Positions 13,155 to 19,809 of a DNA stretch of 25,191 bases are shown piece after piece. Location: positions 1-25,191 of the forward strand of contig USBB01000033.1 of the NCBI GenBank assembly GCA_900552795.1. Reading direction: 5' to 3'. The notes below the pieces were generated by a model that searched no databases, was not told where the DNA came from, and saw nothing but the letters and a program-made list of their open reading frames with translations. Each line of letters begins with the position of its first letter. Positions within the stretch are counted from its first letter, which is position 1. The position numbers and the translations under genes are program-made. The stretch comes from an uncultured Eubacterium sp. GTDB taxonomy: Bacteria; Bacillota; Clostridia; Lachnospirales; Lachnospiraceae.

Positions 13155-13325
13155 ATGAATATGGACAACAACACTGCAAAAAAAATCATAACTGAATATA
13201 TTTTTGCTGATTATAATATGGATGTGCTAAATAGGTATCTTAATGCTAATGATCAAGATCAGTTACATAGGGAAGCTCTATTGACTGAAGCTCTTAGGAA
13301 AGCTGTTATTGCTTTAGGCAAATAG
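13155..13325 (+). CDS. Small helical protein (56 aa)
   Basis: A 56-codon frame runs from ATG 13155, 5 nt after AGAAAGGA, to TAG 13323-13325. The protein (MNMDNNTAKKIITEYIFADYN, then LLTEALRKAVIALGK) is predicted to be three short amphipathic helices. It is the last gene of the plus-strand operon and is followed by the bidirectional terminator. Function unknown. Confidence 0.6.
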   Translation: MNMDNNTAKKIITEYIFADYNMDVLNRYLNANDQDQLHREALLTEALRKAVIALGK

Positions 13326-13341
13326 GAATCGAAGCCGTATT

Positions 13342-13386
13342 AAAAAGGACGCATGAAAAAACGAGAAATTTTATGCGTCCTTTTCT
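13342..13386. terminator. Bidirectional terminator between convergent operons
   Basis: A 12-bp stem (AAAAGGACGCAT paired with ATGCGTCCTTTT) around an 18-nt loop has A-rich and T-rich flanks on both sides. It can end the plus-strand operon and the minus-strand gene at 13391. Confidence 0.85.
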
Positions 13387-13390
13387 TTTA

Positions 13391-13765
13391 CTACTCTGCT
13401 ACTATTCTGATTTTTTCATCGCCATCAAATATATAAAACAGTCCTGTCGTCTCATTAACAATTATCTGCTCATACTGCCTAATTGTACAGTCAGCATAAA
13501 TTATTGTTCCGTCTTCAGTCTTTCCTGCTGCAAAAGTGTTTCTTGACCTGTTAATAAGGTCTTTGCTTTTTGCTGACTTCTTCTCGCATATGATACATCT
13601 TACACCTCTTATGCGGTCTGCACTGAATTCCATGATTCTGCGAATTTCCTGCATCATCTTAATTTCCACCAAAACAAATATAAGTGCAAATCCCGCAAGC
13701 ATAATCCTGTCAGAAAAGTTTGAGAATTTAATATCCGGTATAGTCTGTTGATGTAATATGTACAT
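13391..13765 (-). CDS. Single-span membrane protein with soluble C-terminus (124 aa)
   Basis: The start is uncertain. ATG 13765 (MYILHQQTIPDIKF) has AAAGGATGG just upstream and overlaps the previous gene by 38 nt, while ATG 13702 (MLAGFALIF) would give 103 residues. One membrane helix (LAGFALIFVLVEIKMM) is followed by a charged helix with a C-x2-C pair (RCIICEKKSAKSK) and a beta-rich end (GTIIYADCTIRQYEQIIV, GLFYIFDGDEKIRIV). It could once have been continuous with the preceding signal-bearing gene. No family is recognised. Confidence 0.5.
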   Translation of the reverse strand: MYILHQQTIPDIKFSNFSDRIMLAGFALIFVLVEIKMMQEIRRIMEFSADRIRGVRCIICEKKSAKSKDLINRSRNTFAAGKTEDGTIIYADCTIRQYEQIIVNETTGLFYIFDGDEKIRIVAE

Positions 13766-13916
13766 ACCCATCCTTTGCATTGTAGACATCAAGATTAATT
13801 GCATTAGCCGCGTCAACTACAGTCGGGCTCCACCTCCCCCCCCCGAAAATCAGAAGGGTACTTAATGCTCCGCACAAAAACTTTTTCCACATATTAGATG
13901 CCTTGAATGTTTTCAT
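13728..13916 (-). CDS. Small exported-type protein with a nine-G tract (62 aa)
   Basis: ATG 13916 (MKTFKASNMWKKFLC) is chosen because AGAAAGG lies 9 nt upstream. Residues 9-39 look like a signal peptide: basic WKK, hydrophobic FLCGALSTLLIFG and a possible cleavage site near VVDAANA. The mature end (INLDVYNAKDGYVHITSTDYTGY in two parts) is short. Nine G within codons 25-27 (GGG GGG GGG) lie in the hydrophobic region. A change of one base either way gives a stop within about ten codons, so expression may switch on and off. Function unknown. Confidence 0.5.
   Translation of the reverse strand: MKTFKASNMWKKFLCGALSTLLIFGGGRWSPTVVDAANAINLDVYNAKDGYVHITSTDYTGY
13836..13844 (-). repeat. Homopolymeric G9 tract inside a coding region
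   Basis: Nine consecutive C on the plus strand (G on the coding strand) occur in a region of about one-third GC. With G9 the signal-peptide gene is open; with G8 or G10 it meets TAG or TGA shortly after. Such tracts are typical slipped-strand switches. Confidence 0.6.
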
Positions 13917-13947
13917 GTTTTTCATCCTTTCTATCATAATCATCAAT

Positions 13948-13990
13948 AATAGTATGATTTTTATTTCTTTCATATAAATATGAAATCTGA
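13948..13990 (-). promoter_or_regulatory. Class Q promoter of the 13916-13391 genes
   Basis: The minus strand reads TTTCATATTTATATG, then AAAAATCATACTATT, with 22 nt between the two boxes, like the other class Q sites. It lies about 35 nt ahead of the start codon and diverges from the site at 14011-14048. Confidence 0.45.
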
Positions 13991-14010
13991 AGAAAAAATA
14001 ATAATATGTC

Positions 14011-14048
14011 CAAAATCCATATTTATTTTGTAACTTTCATAACAACAA
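14011..14048 (+). promoter_or_regulatory. Class Q-like promoter of the leucine-rich-repeat gene
   Basis: The plus strand reads CAAAATCCATATTTATTTTG followed by TAAC, matching the upstream box of the class Q sites. The downstream TCATAY box is weaker (TTCATAAC at a shorter distance). It sits about 25-55 nt ahead of the gene start. Confidence 0.4.
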
Positions 14049-14071
14049 AATAAATAAAGAAGGAAAATATT

Positions 14072-15631
14072 ATGAAGGTAATATTAACAAATAATCAGGA
14101 GCAGAAAACAATAGATTATTCAAGTCTCGTTAAGGAAGAAAGAAAGACGATGGAGGTAAATGGCTTCGTCTTCTTGCTGTCCGAAGATAAGACAACAATT
14201 GTCAGAGTTAAAAGAGAAAGTACTGAATATGTCGATAGCCTGATAATTCCAGAAGGGATTAAAACTATTGGAAAATCTGCATTCTTCTACTGCAACAACT
14301 TTGGAGAAGTCGTTTTGCCAAAAAGCTGCACAAGTATTGATGATTGCGCCTTTTCATCATCATCATTAAGCTCAATTGACCTTTCCAATGTATTAACTAT
14401 TGGAAGAGCTGCTTTTTCAAACTGCAAAAGATTGGAACAGGTTGTTTTTTCAAAACATCTGTCAACAATTCCAATAAAGTGTTTTAGTTATTCTGCTCTT
14501 GAATATTTTAAAATTCCGGAAAGTGTCAGAGTTATTGAGCAGGAAGCATTTAATTCCTGTCAGCTGAAATATATCTGCATTCCAAAAAACACTAAAATAA
14601 AAAAGAAAGCATTTTGTGGCTGTAATCTTTTAGAGTCAGTTCTCTTTGATGGAAAAACAATCGTCCCAGATGAATGCTTTTGTCGTTGTCAGACATTATC
14701 ACGTGTTAATTTTAACAATGTGACAAGCATAGGTCATGACGGTTTTAGCTTCACCGAAGTAGACCCAAAAATCATAAGCAAAGATATGTTCGTTGACAAG
14801 AGGGCTTTCGCAGACTGTCCCAATATTAAGTATCTTGATATTGGAAATTTAAGTAATATCTGTGAACATGCTTTTGAGAATTGCACACAGTTGGAAGAAG
14901 TAACCATTGTTACAGATGGTGCAAAATACGTTCCGGCATATCTGTTTAGCGGATGCGTTAATTTACTCAAAGTAGATATTATTGATAACACTGAAACTCT
15001 TGTCTCAATAGGTGATGAAGCATTTAGGAAGACTAACATAATTGACATAATAATCCCAGATAATGTCAAGCGTATTGGATCAAATGCATTTGCTGACAGT
15101 CGATTACAATACATAAAACTTCCTGAGAACTCAATAAAAATTGATACCGATTGTTTTAGAAATTGCCGTCTGGAACAGATTTCGCTATCCAAAGTAAAAA
15201 TTGGAATGAACGCTTTTAGAGACTGCAAACAATTAACCACCGTTTCTGTGGATAACTGCAGTCTTAGCACCAGAGTATTTCAGAACTGTAAAGACCTTAG
15301 ATGTGTAAGTCTTTGCGACACAAATATAATTCCAATGGACACTTTTAATGGCTGCAAAGAGTTGAAAAATATAGATCTTTCAGGGGTAAAAGTCATCTGT
15401 TCTTACGCATTTGCAAATACCGGACTAACAAGTATCACAATTCCAAAATCCGTGGAAGCCATTCATGATCATGCTTTTTTAAAATGTAATGATGTTAGAA
15501 AAATCAATTTATCGGGCTGCAATCTCGACATTGATATTGAGGATAGTGGATTTAAGTATATGGACATGTGCTGTGAAGAATTTATCTGCCCGGAAAACTT
15601 TGCGAAAAAACTGCATTACTTTTTTGCTTAA
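14072..15631 (+). CDS. BspA-type leucine-rich-repeat protein, no signal peptide (519 aa)
   Basis: After a non-repetitive N-terminus (1-55) the protein is about 19 tandem LRR_5/BspA-like units of about 23 residues. Each has an AF- or CF-plus-C core and a following strand, for example SAFFYCNNFGEVVLP, AAFSNCKRLEQVVFS, HAFENCTQLEEVTIV and YAFANTGLTSITIP. These solenoids bind proteins, and most BspA relatives are secreted or surface-bound. Here no signal peptide, sorting motif or membrane segment is seen, so the product is probably cytosolic or released on lysis. AAAGAAGGAAAATATT precedes ATG. It stands alone between its own promoter and terminator. A host-protein binding or adhesion role is inference. 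Confidence 0.85.
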   Translation: MKVILTNNQEQKTIDYSSLVKEERKTMEVNGFVFLLSEDKTTIVRVKRESTEYVDSLIIPEGIKTIGKSAFFYCNNFGEVVLPKSCTSIDDCAFSSSSLSSIDLSNVLTIGRAAFSNCKRLEQVVFSKHLSTIPIKCFSYSALEYFKIPESVRVIEQEAFNSCQLKYICIPKNTKIKKKAFCGCNLLESVLFDGKTIVPDECFCRCQTLSRVNFNNVTSIGHDGFSFTEVDPKIISKDMFVDKRAFADCPNIKYLDIGNLSNICEHAFENCTQLEEVTIVTDGAKYVPAYLFSGCVNLLKVDIIDNTETLVSIGDEAFRKTNIIDIIIPDNVKRIGSNAFADSRLQYIKLPENSIKIDTDCFRNCRLEQISLSKVKIGMNAFRDCKQLTTVSVDNCSLSTRVFQNCKDLRCVSLCDTNIIPMDTFNGCKELKNIDLSGVKVICSYAFANTGLTSITIPKSVEAIHDHAFLKCNDVRKINLSGCNLDIDIEDSGFKYMDMCCEEFICPENFAKKLHYFFA

Positions 15632-15633
15632 AC

Positions 15634-15672
15634 AAAAAAAAGAGTCTCTGTTATAGGGACTCTTCTTTTATA
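15634..15672. terminator. Terminator after the LRR gene, probably bidirectional
   Basis: A run of A, stem AAGAGTC/GACTCTT and a T-rich run (CTTCTTTTA) follow 3 nt after the LRR stop codon. The symmetric A/T flanks suit termination of the convergent 15711 gene as well. A perfect inverted repeat (GTTTAAC, TT, GTTAAAC) covers that gene's stop codon at 15701-15716. Confidence 0.75.
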
Positions 15673-15710
15673 AAAAACGCTTTTTTTAGAAAGCCTTTTT
15701 GTTTAACTTG

Positions 15711-16667
15711 TTAAACTGTTTCCATTTTCATGTTAACAGTTCTTATTGCAGCAGGCAGTTTCTCATAACCAAAGAGTTTACCGCCCTTGCCAAGGTCTGA
15801 TAAGACAACACTGTCCGCAGTTGAATACTCGTCAAACTCTGTAATGGGCTCATTAAGCTCATATTCAGTAATGACATCATCAACGCTGTCAGACAACCAC
15901 AGGACATATTTAATGTCCTTTCCGGTCTTCTCTCTCACTGCATCAAGGATTTCCCTGACGAAAGCTTTTGCTTTCTCTTCTGCTGTATCTGTATCTTCTT
16001 CCTCGAGAATATCAGCAAAGTATACAGCTCTGGGAGCGCCAATATCGTATGACAGGTGTTTCAGATTTTCTGCAATATCCATATCTTTTAAAACACCATC
16101 AGCGAGGGCGTCAAGAATATCTGCATTCTGCAGCTCAAATATCTCATGAGCCATAACGTCAACAGCATCCCTGTAACCATCGCCGAAGATGTTATCAGAC
16201 CTGTAGCTAACTGGTTCCTTTACTTTAACAGTGACAACATAATTAACATCGTCATATTCAAGCTCCCAGTCGCCTGTATACTCATATTTCGGATCAGTAT
16301 ACGCTTTCTGAAAACCGTTCTTGTCAAAAAGAACAGCCTCTGTATAAGGTTCCTCGTCACAGATAACAAGCTTAATATCGGCCTGCATTCCATCCGGAAA
16401 AACAGCAGCATAGACAATAGTTTCATCTCGTTTGAGACCATATTTGTCATAGATTTCATCTCCGGTCATTGATAACAGTTGGTTAATAAAATTCAGTTTC
16501 TCCTGCTCCAGAACAATTTCTGTCCTTAAAGTATATGCTTCTGTCATGTCGCCAACAAAACAGCCATTACAAGCCTTTTCTTCGCAGCATTTGCAGACAT
16601 CTGTTTTAAGCTCCTCCTGCACACTTCTAACTTTCATTGCAAGCTCCTTATTAAACGTCTTTGTCAT
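15711..16667 (-). CDS. Conserved-looking hypothetical protein with N-terminal cysteine cluster (318 aa)
   Basis: ATG 16667 (MTKTFNKELAMKVRS) follows AAAGGAGGAAAATATT; the longer upstream frame has no start signal. Residues 25-36 hold a compact cluster (CKCCEEKACNGC) able to bind a metal. The middle (85-160) is beta-rich and acidic, 180-250 is helical and acidic, and the end contains KYVLWLSDSVDDVITEY followed by VVLSDLGKGGKLFGYE. The overall charge is very negative, as in DNA-mimic or other phage inhibitors, but no such family can be assigned. It is monocistronic, with its own class Q-like promoter. Confidence 0.7.
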   Translation of the reverse strand: MTKTFNKELAMKVRSVQEELKTDVCKCCEEKACNGCFVGDMTEAYTLRTEIVLEQEKLNFINQLLSMTGDEIYDKYGLKRDETIVYAAVFPDGMQADIKLVICDEEPYTEAVLFDKNGFQKAYTDPKYEYTGDWELEYDDVNYVVTVKVKEPVSYRSDNIFGDGYRDAVDVMAHEIFELQNADILDALADGVLKDMDIAENLKHLSYDIGAPRAVYFADILEEEDTDTAEEKAKAFVREILDAVREKTGKDIKYVLWLSDSVDDVITEYELNEPITEFDEYSTADSVVLSDLGKGGKLFGYEKLPAAIRTVNMKMETV

Positions 16668-16685
16668 AATATTTTCCTCCTTTAT

Positions 16686-16728
16686 CTGTATATGACAATT
16701 AATTGGTAACACTATGAATATGAGTTTT
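16686..16728 (-). promoter_or_regulatory. Class Q-like promoter of the 318-residue protein gene
   Basis: The minus strand reads AAAACTCATATTCATAGTG, TTACC, then TTGTCATATAC just before AAAGGAGG. The order and distance resemble the other class Q sites, but the upstream box is more diverged. Confidence 0.4.
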
Positions 16729-16782
16729 AGAAATTCAAATAGGAATCCTCGGTAATTCAATCACCGAATGATTCGCAACATA

Positions 16783-16811
16783 AAAAAGACTCCGGAAACC
16801 CAGAGTCTTTA
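16783..16811 (-). terminator. Terminator of the PARG-like gene
   Basis: The minus strand has AAAGACTC paired with GAGTCTTT around a 10-nt loop, followed by a run of T. It lies just past the PARG-like stop codon. Confidence 0.8.
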
Positions 16812-16817
16812 TTTTGT

Positions 16818-17594
16818 TTACAACACTTTTGCCATCTTACGGTAATTGCCATTAACACCTTTCGGCACAGCAAAGATAACCTTTTTGAAGCTGTATGTCC
16901 GCTGATTCAGGTGTTTCATAAACAACCGGGCAACCTCTTCAGCATCCTGACCAAATACACCAGAGCCCCATGCACCAAGAATAAGAGTATCAACCTTATT
17001 GTCCTCAGCGACATCAAGCACGAACTGGCAGCGGTCATCCAGTATGCTGGAGTTTTCTGCAGCAGAAACGTTCATGTACTTCTTTGCTGCTGCAAAATTT
17101 GGTGCCGCACAGGTAATCACATCGCACACAAAGTCCTTACTGCCATCCTTTTGTGTAAAAATGACGTTCGGTGAATATAATGCGCGATTGGTATACATTG
17201 CGCGGTTTTTATTCTTATTATTCCACGCGTAGTAGTTCGTCTGCTGCCCCAAAACATTGTACAGAAATGATTCATGGCAGAGAGCTTCCTCCTGCGCAAT
17301 GGATCCTTCGATAAACATTCCGCCGGGAAGTTTATAAGATGCAAAATTAAGCACTGCAGTCTTCCCCTCTGCATTATTTCTTACTGCTGAAACAGTGTCA
17401 GCATCGAGCAGTGCAATCTCACATTTTACATCTGTCTGAGAATGATGCATCGACACAGCATTTGAATAGATTTTTGTATTGACGGAACATGTATCAATCT
17501 CCGGCGAATACAATTTATCCATTAACTGTGTATGAGCTGCCGCCTGATGTTTACGGGCTTCCTTCTGTGCCCATGGATTTATATCGTATGCCAT
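16818..17594 (-). CDS. TIGR02452-family poly(ADP-ribose) glycohydrolase-like protein (258 aa)
   Basis: Microbial-type PARG proteins (TIGR02452, macrodomain fold) hydrolyse ADP-ribose polymers or related ADP-ribose adducts. The signature is present: VLNFASYKLPGGMFIEG then AQEEALCHES (PGG at 90-92, QEE at 101-103, the catalytic glutamate pair), and the late ADP-ribose loop LGAWGSGVFGQDAEEVA (206-222). The N-terminal helix (1-28) is also typical, and the length is close to the family norm. ATG 17594 follows AAAAAGGAGGACAAAAAT. It forms a single-gene unit between a class Q promoter and its own terminator. With the sirtuin and the candidate transferase nearby it suggests control of ADP-ribose marks. 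The substrate is unproven. Confidence 0.88.
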   Translation of the reverse strand: MAYDINPWAQKEARKHQAAAHTQLMDKLYSPEIDTCSVNTKIYSNAVSMHHSQTDVKCEIALLDADTVSAVRNNAEGKTAVLNFASYKLPGGMFIEGSIAQEEALCHESFLYNVLGQQTNYYAWNNKNKNRAMYTNRALYSPNVIFTQKDGSKDFVCDVITCAAPNFAAAKKYMNVSAAENSSILDDRCQFVLDVAEDNKVDTLILGAWGSGVFGQDAEEVARLFMKHLNQRTYSFKKVIFAVPKGVNGNYRKMAKVL

Positions 17595-17611
17595 ATTTTT
17601 GTCCTCCTTTT

Positions 17612-17652
17612 TTATTAATATCTAATATGGTTACTGGATAAAGATGGATTTT
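17612..17652 (-). promoter_or_regulatory. Class Q promoter of the PARG-like gene
   Basis: The minus strand reads AAAATCCATCTTTATCC, AGTAA, then 22 nt after ATCCAT the box ATATTA, ending 6 nt before AAAAAAGGAGG. The upstream box is almost identical to that at 24909-24948. Confidence 0.55.
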
Positions 17653-17685
17653 GTAATTTCTGTTAGTATTCTTATCGGCCAATGC

Positions 17686-17714
17686 TTGACATATGAAAAC
17701 AAATAAGCTAAAAT
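17686..17714 (+). promoter_or_regulatory. Consensus sigma-A promoter on the plus strand (TTGACA-N17-TAAAAT)
   Basis: TTGACA at 17686-17691 and TAAAAT at 17709-17714 are separated by exactly 17 nt. It points away from the PARG-like gene and has no coding frame downstream before the terminator at 17752-17789. Confidence 0.6.
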
Positions 17715-17720
17715 TATAAA

Positions 17721-17790
17721 GTCTAACTAAGACTAAGACTTTTATATTCACAAAAAGGCTCTGAAACCGTCACTCTCAGGGCCTTTTTTG
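17721..17790 (+). ncRNA. Candidate small RNA of about 70 nt
   Basis: A near-consensus promoter is followed within 80 nt by a terminator (AAGGCTCTGA, loop, TCAGGGCCTT, six T) with no open frame between. The presumed transcript starts near 17721 and contains GTCTAACTAAGAC-type repeats that can fold into a small stem before the terminator hairpin. The terminator also serves the convergent gene at 17803, so the RNA may be incidental. No known RNA family is recognised. Confidence 0.35.
17752..17789. terminator. Bidirectional terminator after the 17803-20433 gene group
   Basis: Stem AAGGCTCTGA paired with TCAGGGCCTT (one wobble) around an 11-nt loop, with A and T runs on both sides. Confidence 0.8.
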
Positions 17791-17802
17791 CATATATAAA
17801 AA

Positions 17803-18414
17803 TTATTCTTTATCCATTAAATCGAACCAAAACTTTCCTCTTTTACCTGTGATCAACATAAAATCATAGGTCTTACGAACATTTTTATGAAACGTAAGCC
17901 AAAAATATAATATGTCTACACCTAATCCAGCACACGAATAATGCTTTTCCAGAAGTTTTTCATCCGGATCAGCACCTTTTATGTATTTAATTTCCACAGC
18001 ATCTTTATCTGAATCCCTGAAGCCAAGAACAATTTTTTCATTTAGCAGATCTTTCAATGCTTCTTCTGTCAAGTAATATCCATAATTAAAAAACCGATGC
18101 TCAAAATATGAAATAATGCCAAAATATAATATAGTACTGCCCAATATAATTGCTATAAGCAGTGCCATATTCATAATTTTATGAAAATGAACAATTGCTG
18201 CCAGAGTCACAGCAAAACTAAAAAGAAACCATATTGACAAAACCAGTTCCAAATCATCACAATAATTCATGATATGATAGGCTTTTTCACACACCTTTTT
18301 CATGAGCTCACTGGATTTCTTATATTTTCTTGATTTTCTTTGGATTTTCTCAAATTGAATATCGTTAACATGAATATTCAGTGTTATATCTTCTACTCTT
18401 CTTGTGATTATCAT
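17803..18414 (-). CDS. Two-span membrane protein (203 aa)
   Basis: An N-terminal soluble part (1-55, basic: IQRKSRKYKKSSELMKK) is followed by two membrane helices (about 58-78 and 83-104). The C-terminal soluble domain has a helix (TEEALKDLLNEKIVLGF) and a beta-rich end finishing GKRGKFWFDLMDKE. ATG 18414 follows GAAAGGAAATAAAT. It is the last gene of a group with 18466, 19183 and 19810. Function unknown. Confidence 0.6.
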   Translation of the reverse strand: MIITRRVEDITLNIHVNDIQFEKIQRKSRKYKKSSELMKKVCEKAYHIMNYCDDLELVLSIWFLFSFAVTLAAIVHFHKIMNMALLIAIILGSTILYFGIISYFEHRFFNYGYYLTEEALKDLLNEKIVLGFRDSDKDAVEIKYIKGADPDEKLLEKHYSCAGLGVDILYFWLTFHKNVRKTYDFMLITGKRGKFWFDLMDKE

Positions 18415-18432
18415 ATTTATTTCCTTTCATAC

Positions 18433-18457
18433 AGGCCCACACTGAAAGTATGAGCCC
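18433..18457 (-). other. Intercistronic stem-loop
   Basis: The minus strand GGGCTCATACT, loop TTC, AGTGTGGGCCT forms an 11-bp stem with G-U pairs, without a T run. It lies between two genes of the same group and could attenuate transcription or stabilise or process the mRNA. Confidence 0.5.
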
Positions 18458-18465
18458 GTAACGTC

Positions 18466-19161
18466 TTATTTGAAAAGCATAAGTACAAGTGGAATAACAA
18501 AAATTGCATACACAATCATGATGACTGAGCAGGCGGTAATGCATTTAGCAAAAAACTTTCTGCAAAGTTTACTATAATCATTAATCTTGCCTAATTCCTT
18601 AAAATCGCCACATGCCATCCAGTCACCCTTATTCTCATTCCAACTTAACCAGTCCAGATGCTGCTCTTTCATCATTTCGTTAATAGCCTTTTTATCAAAT
18701 TTCTTTTTCTTATCACTAGCTTCATTCTTAACGAAGGACGTATATTTTGTAATATTGTATTCATTAAGCACGTTTTTAAGCTCAGTATCAAGATCAGCAT
18801 CATATTTGTATCCACTAAATTCACTATCCAAATCAGGGCCAGAGGTATATTTATATCCATTCGTCTCTATGTCAACAATAATATCTCTGATTCTCTTCCT
18901 GAACTCATACCATTTTGTTCCCAGTTTCTGTGCCTTTTTGTAAGCATCATTCTTTGCAATCTTCTGCACAACTTTCCTATTTCCAAATATCGGAATGAAA
19001 ATAATCGCAAGAATTGCAGCAATGTACACAATTCCAAGCAGCAGTACAAGAAACTCGGTACCAACAGTCGTAAAATAATCAGACCATGTACTGTTACTTC
19101 CTCCCAACGATGTTAATTTTTCAAATGCCCTTTCAAAGAGCTGTAAATATTTTTGCAGCAT
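18466..19161 (-). CDS. Membrane protein with central charged domain (231 aa)
   Basis: ATG 19161 (MLQKYLQLFERAFEK) follows GAAAGGAGAGCAAC. A first membrane helix (about 35-60, FLVLLLGIVYIAAILAIIF) and a C-terminal one (about 206-229) enclose a charged domain (65-200) with a short repeat, GYKYTSGPDLDSEF then GYKYDADLDTEL. Both ends probably lie on the same side, with the charged domain as the functional part. Function unknown. Confidence 0.6.
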   Translation of the reverse strand: MLQKYLQLFERAFEKLTSLGGSNSTWSDYFTTVGTEFLVLLLGIVYIAAILAIIFIPIFGNRKVVQKIAKNDAYKKAQKLGTKWYEFRKRIRDIIVDIETNGYKYTSGPDLDSEFSGYKYDADLDTELKNVLNEYNITKYTSFVKNEASDKKKKFDKKAINEMMKEQHLDWLSWNENKGDWMACGDFKELGKINDYSKLCRKFFAKCITACSVIMIVYAIFVIPLVLMLFK

Positions 19162-19182
19162 ATGTTGCTCTCCTTTCACTCT

Positions 19183-19806
19183 TTATTTTAAATTAATAAT
19201 ACCCCTGAGACGCTTGTCGTCAGCAACAAAGATTATCTTTTTGTTCATCGCTTCTGCCTTTTCCTTCGCAGAATCATATGTATCACTCACTGTTGCCACC
19301 ACTTCCGATGCAGGCTGATTCATTTTATACAAGGCAATCTCATCAGCAGCTCTTGCTCCGTTAGAAATGGTGCATCTGATTGTCTCATCGGTACAGAAAG
19401 CAATGATGTTCTTATCTTCATCAACTATTGGCACAGCAGGAAGCTTGTTGAGAACTATGGCAATCTCATTGACTGTACTATGCAGCGTATAAAACTTTCT
19501 TACAACTGACATTTCATCCTTACAGGTCCTGATATCTCCTGATATTTTTGTTTTCACATCATCAAGAAAATCAGCCATCGCGTCTGATATATCAATAAAG
19601 AACCCGCCATCCGGATTGTGTGACATATAGTTACGCAATACCCTGCACACATACATTTTCTGCGACATCTGGTCCTCACCGTTATCTTTCATCTTATCTT
19701 CAAACCATTTGAAATTTTTATCATCGCCATAAGTCTGGCGAATAAGCTGCTCGCATTCCTTGAATTTCTCAAGAAATGCCGCATTGTTATCTGTTTTCTT
19801 TGCCAT
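19183..19806 (-). CDS. HEPN-like plus CBS-like domain protein (207 aa)
   Basis: Residues 10-85 are a helical domain with VCRVLRNYMSHNPDGGFF. R58 and H63 fit the R-x4-H motif of HEPN ribonuclease-type domains in an LRNxxxH context. Residues about 97-150 contain LPAVPIVDEDKNIIAFCTDETI, a strand-turn-strand pattern typical of a CBS ligand-binding half-repeat. The C-terminus (150-207) ends with a Rossmann-like strand (KKIIFVADDKRLRGI). ATG 19806 uses GAGGATTAA, which is also the last codons of the upstream gene, so the pair is coupled. A nucleotide-sensing RNA-cleaving or RNA-binding role is possible; the HEPN call rests on one motif. Confidence 0.55.
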   Translation of the reverse strand: MAKKTDNNAAFLEKFKECEQLIRQTYGDDKNFKWFEDKMKDNGEDQMSQKMYVCRVLRNYMSHNPDGGFFIDISDAMADFLDDVKTKISGDIRTCKDEMSVVRKFYTLHSTVNEIAIVLNKLPAVPIVDEDKNIIAFCTDETIRCTISNGARAADEIALYKMNQPASEVVATVSDTYDSAKEKAEAMNKKIIFVADDKRLRGIINLK

Positions 19807-19809
19807 TTT

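Noticed and set aside
14734..15270. Minus-strand frame of 178 codons inside the LRR gene
   Set aside because: It is antisense to a clear repeat protein; its length follows from the repetitive codon pattern of the other strand and it has no start signal.
15787..16472. Several plus-strand frames opposite the 318-residue protein gene
   Set aside because: They are shadows of the minus-strand gene, with serine-rich composition and no start signals.
18433..18457. TCATACTT within the intercistronic hairpin as another class Q promoter
   Set aside because: The box is part of an 11-bp stem and there is no ATCCAT box at the expected distance, so it is better read as an RNA stem-loop.
18587..19116. Plus-strand frames opposite the 231-residue membrane protein gene
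   Set aside because: Antisense shadows; phenylalanine/serine-rich complement of a lysine/glutamate-rich gene.
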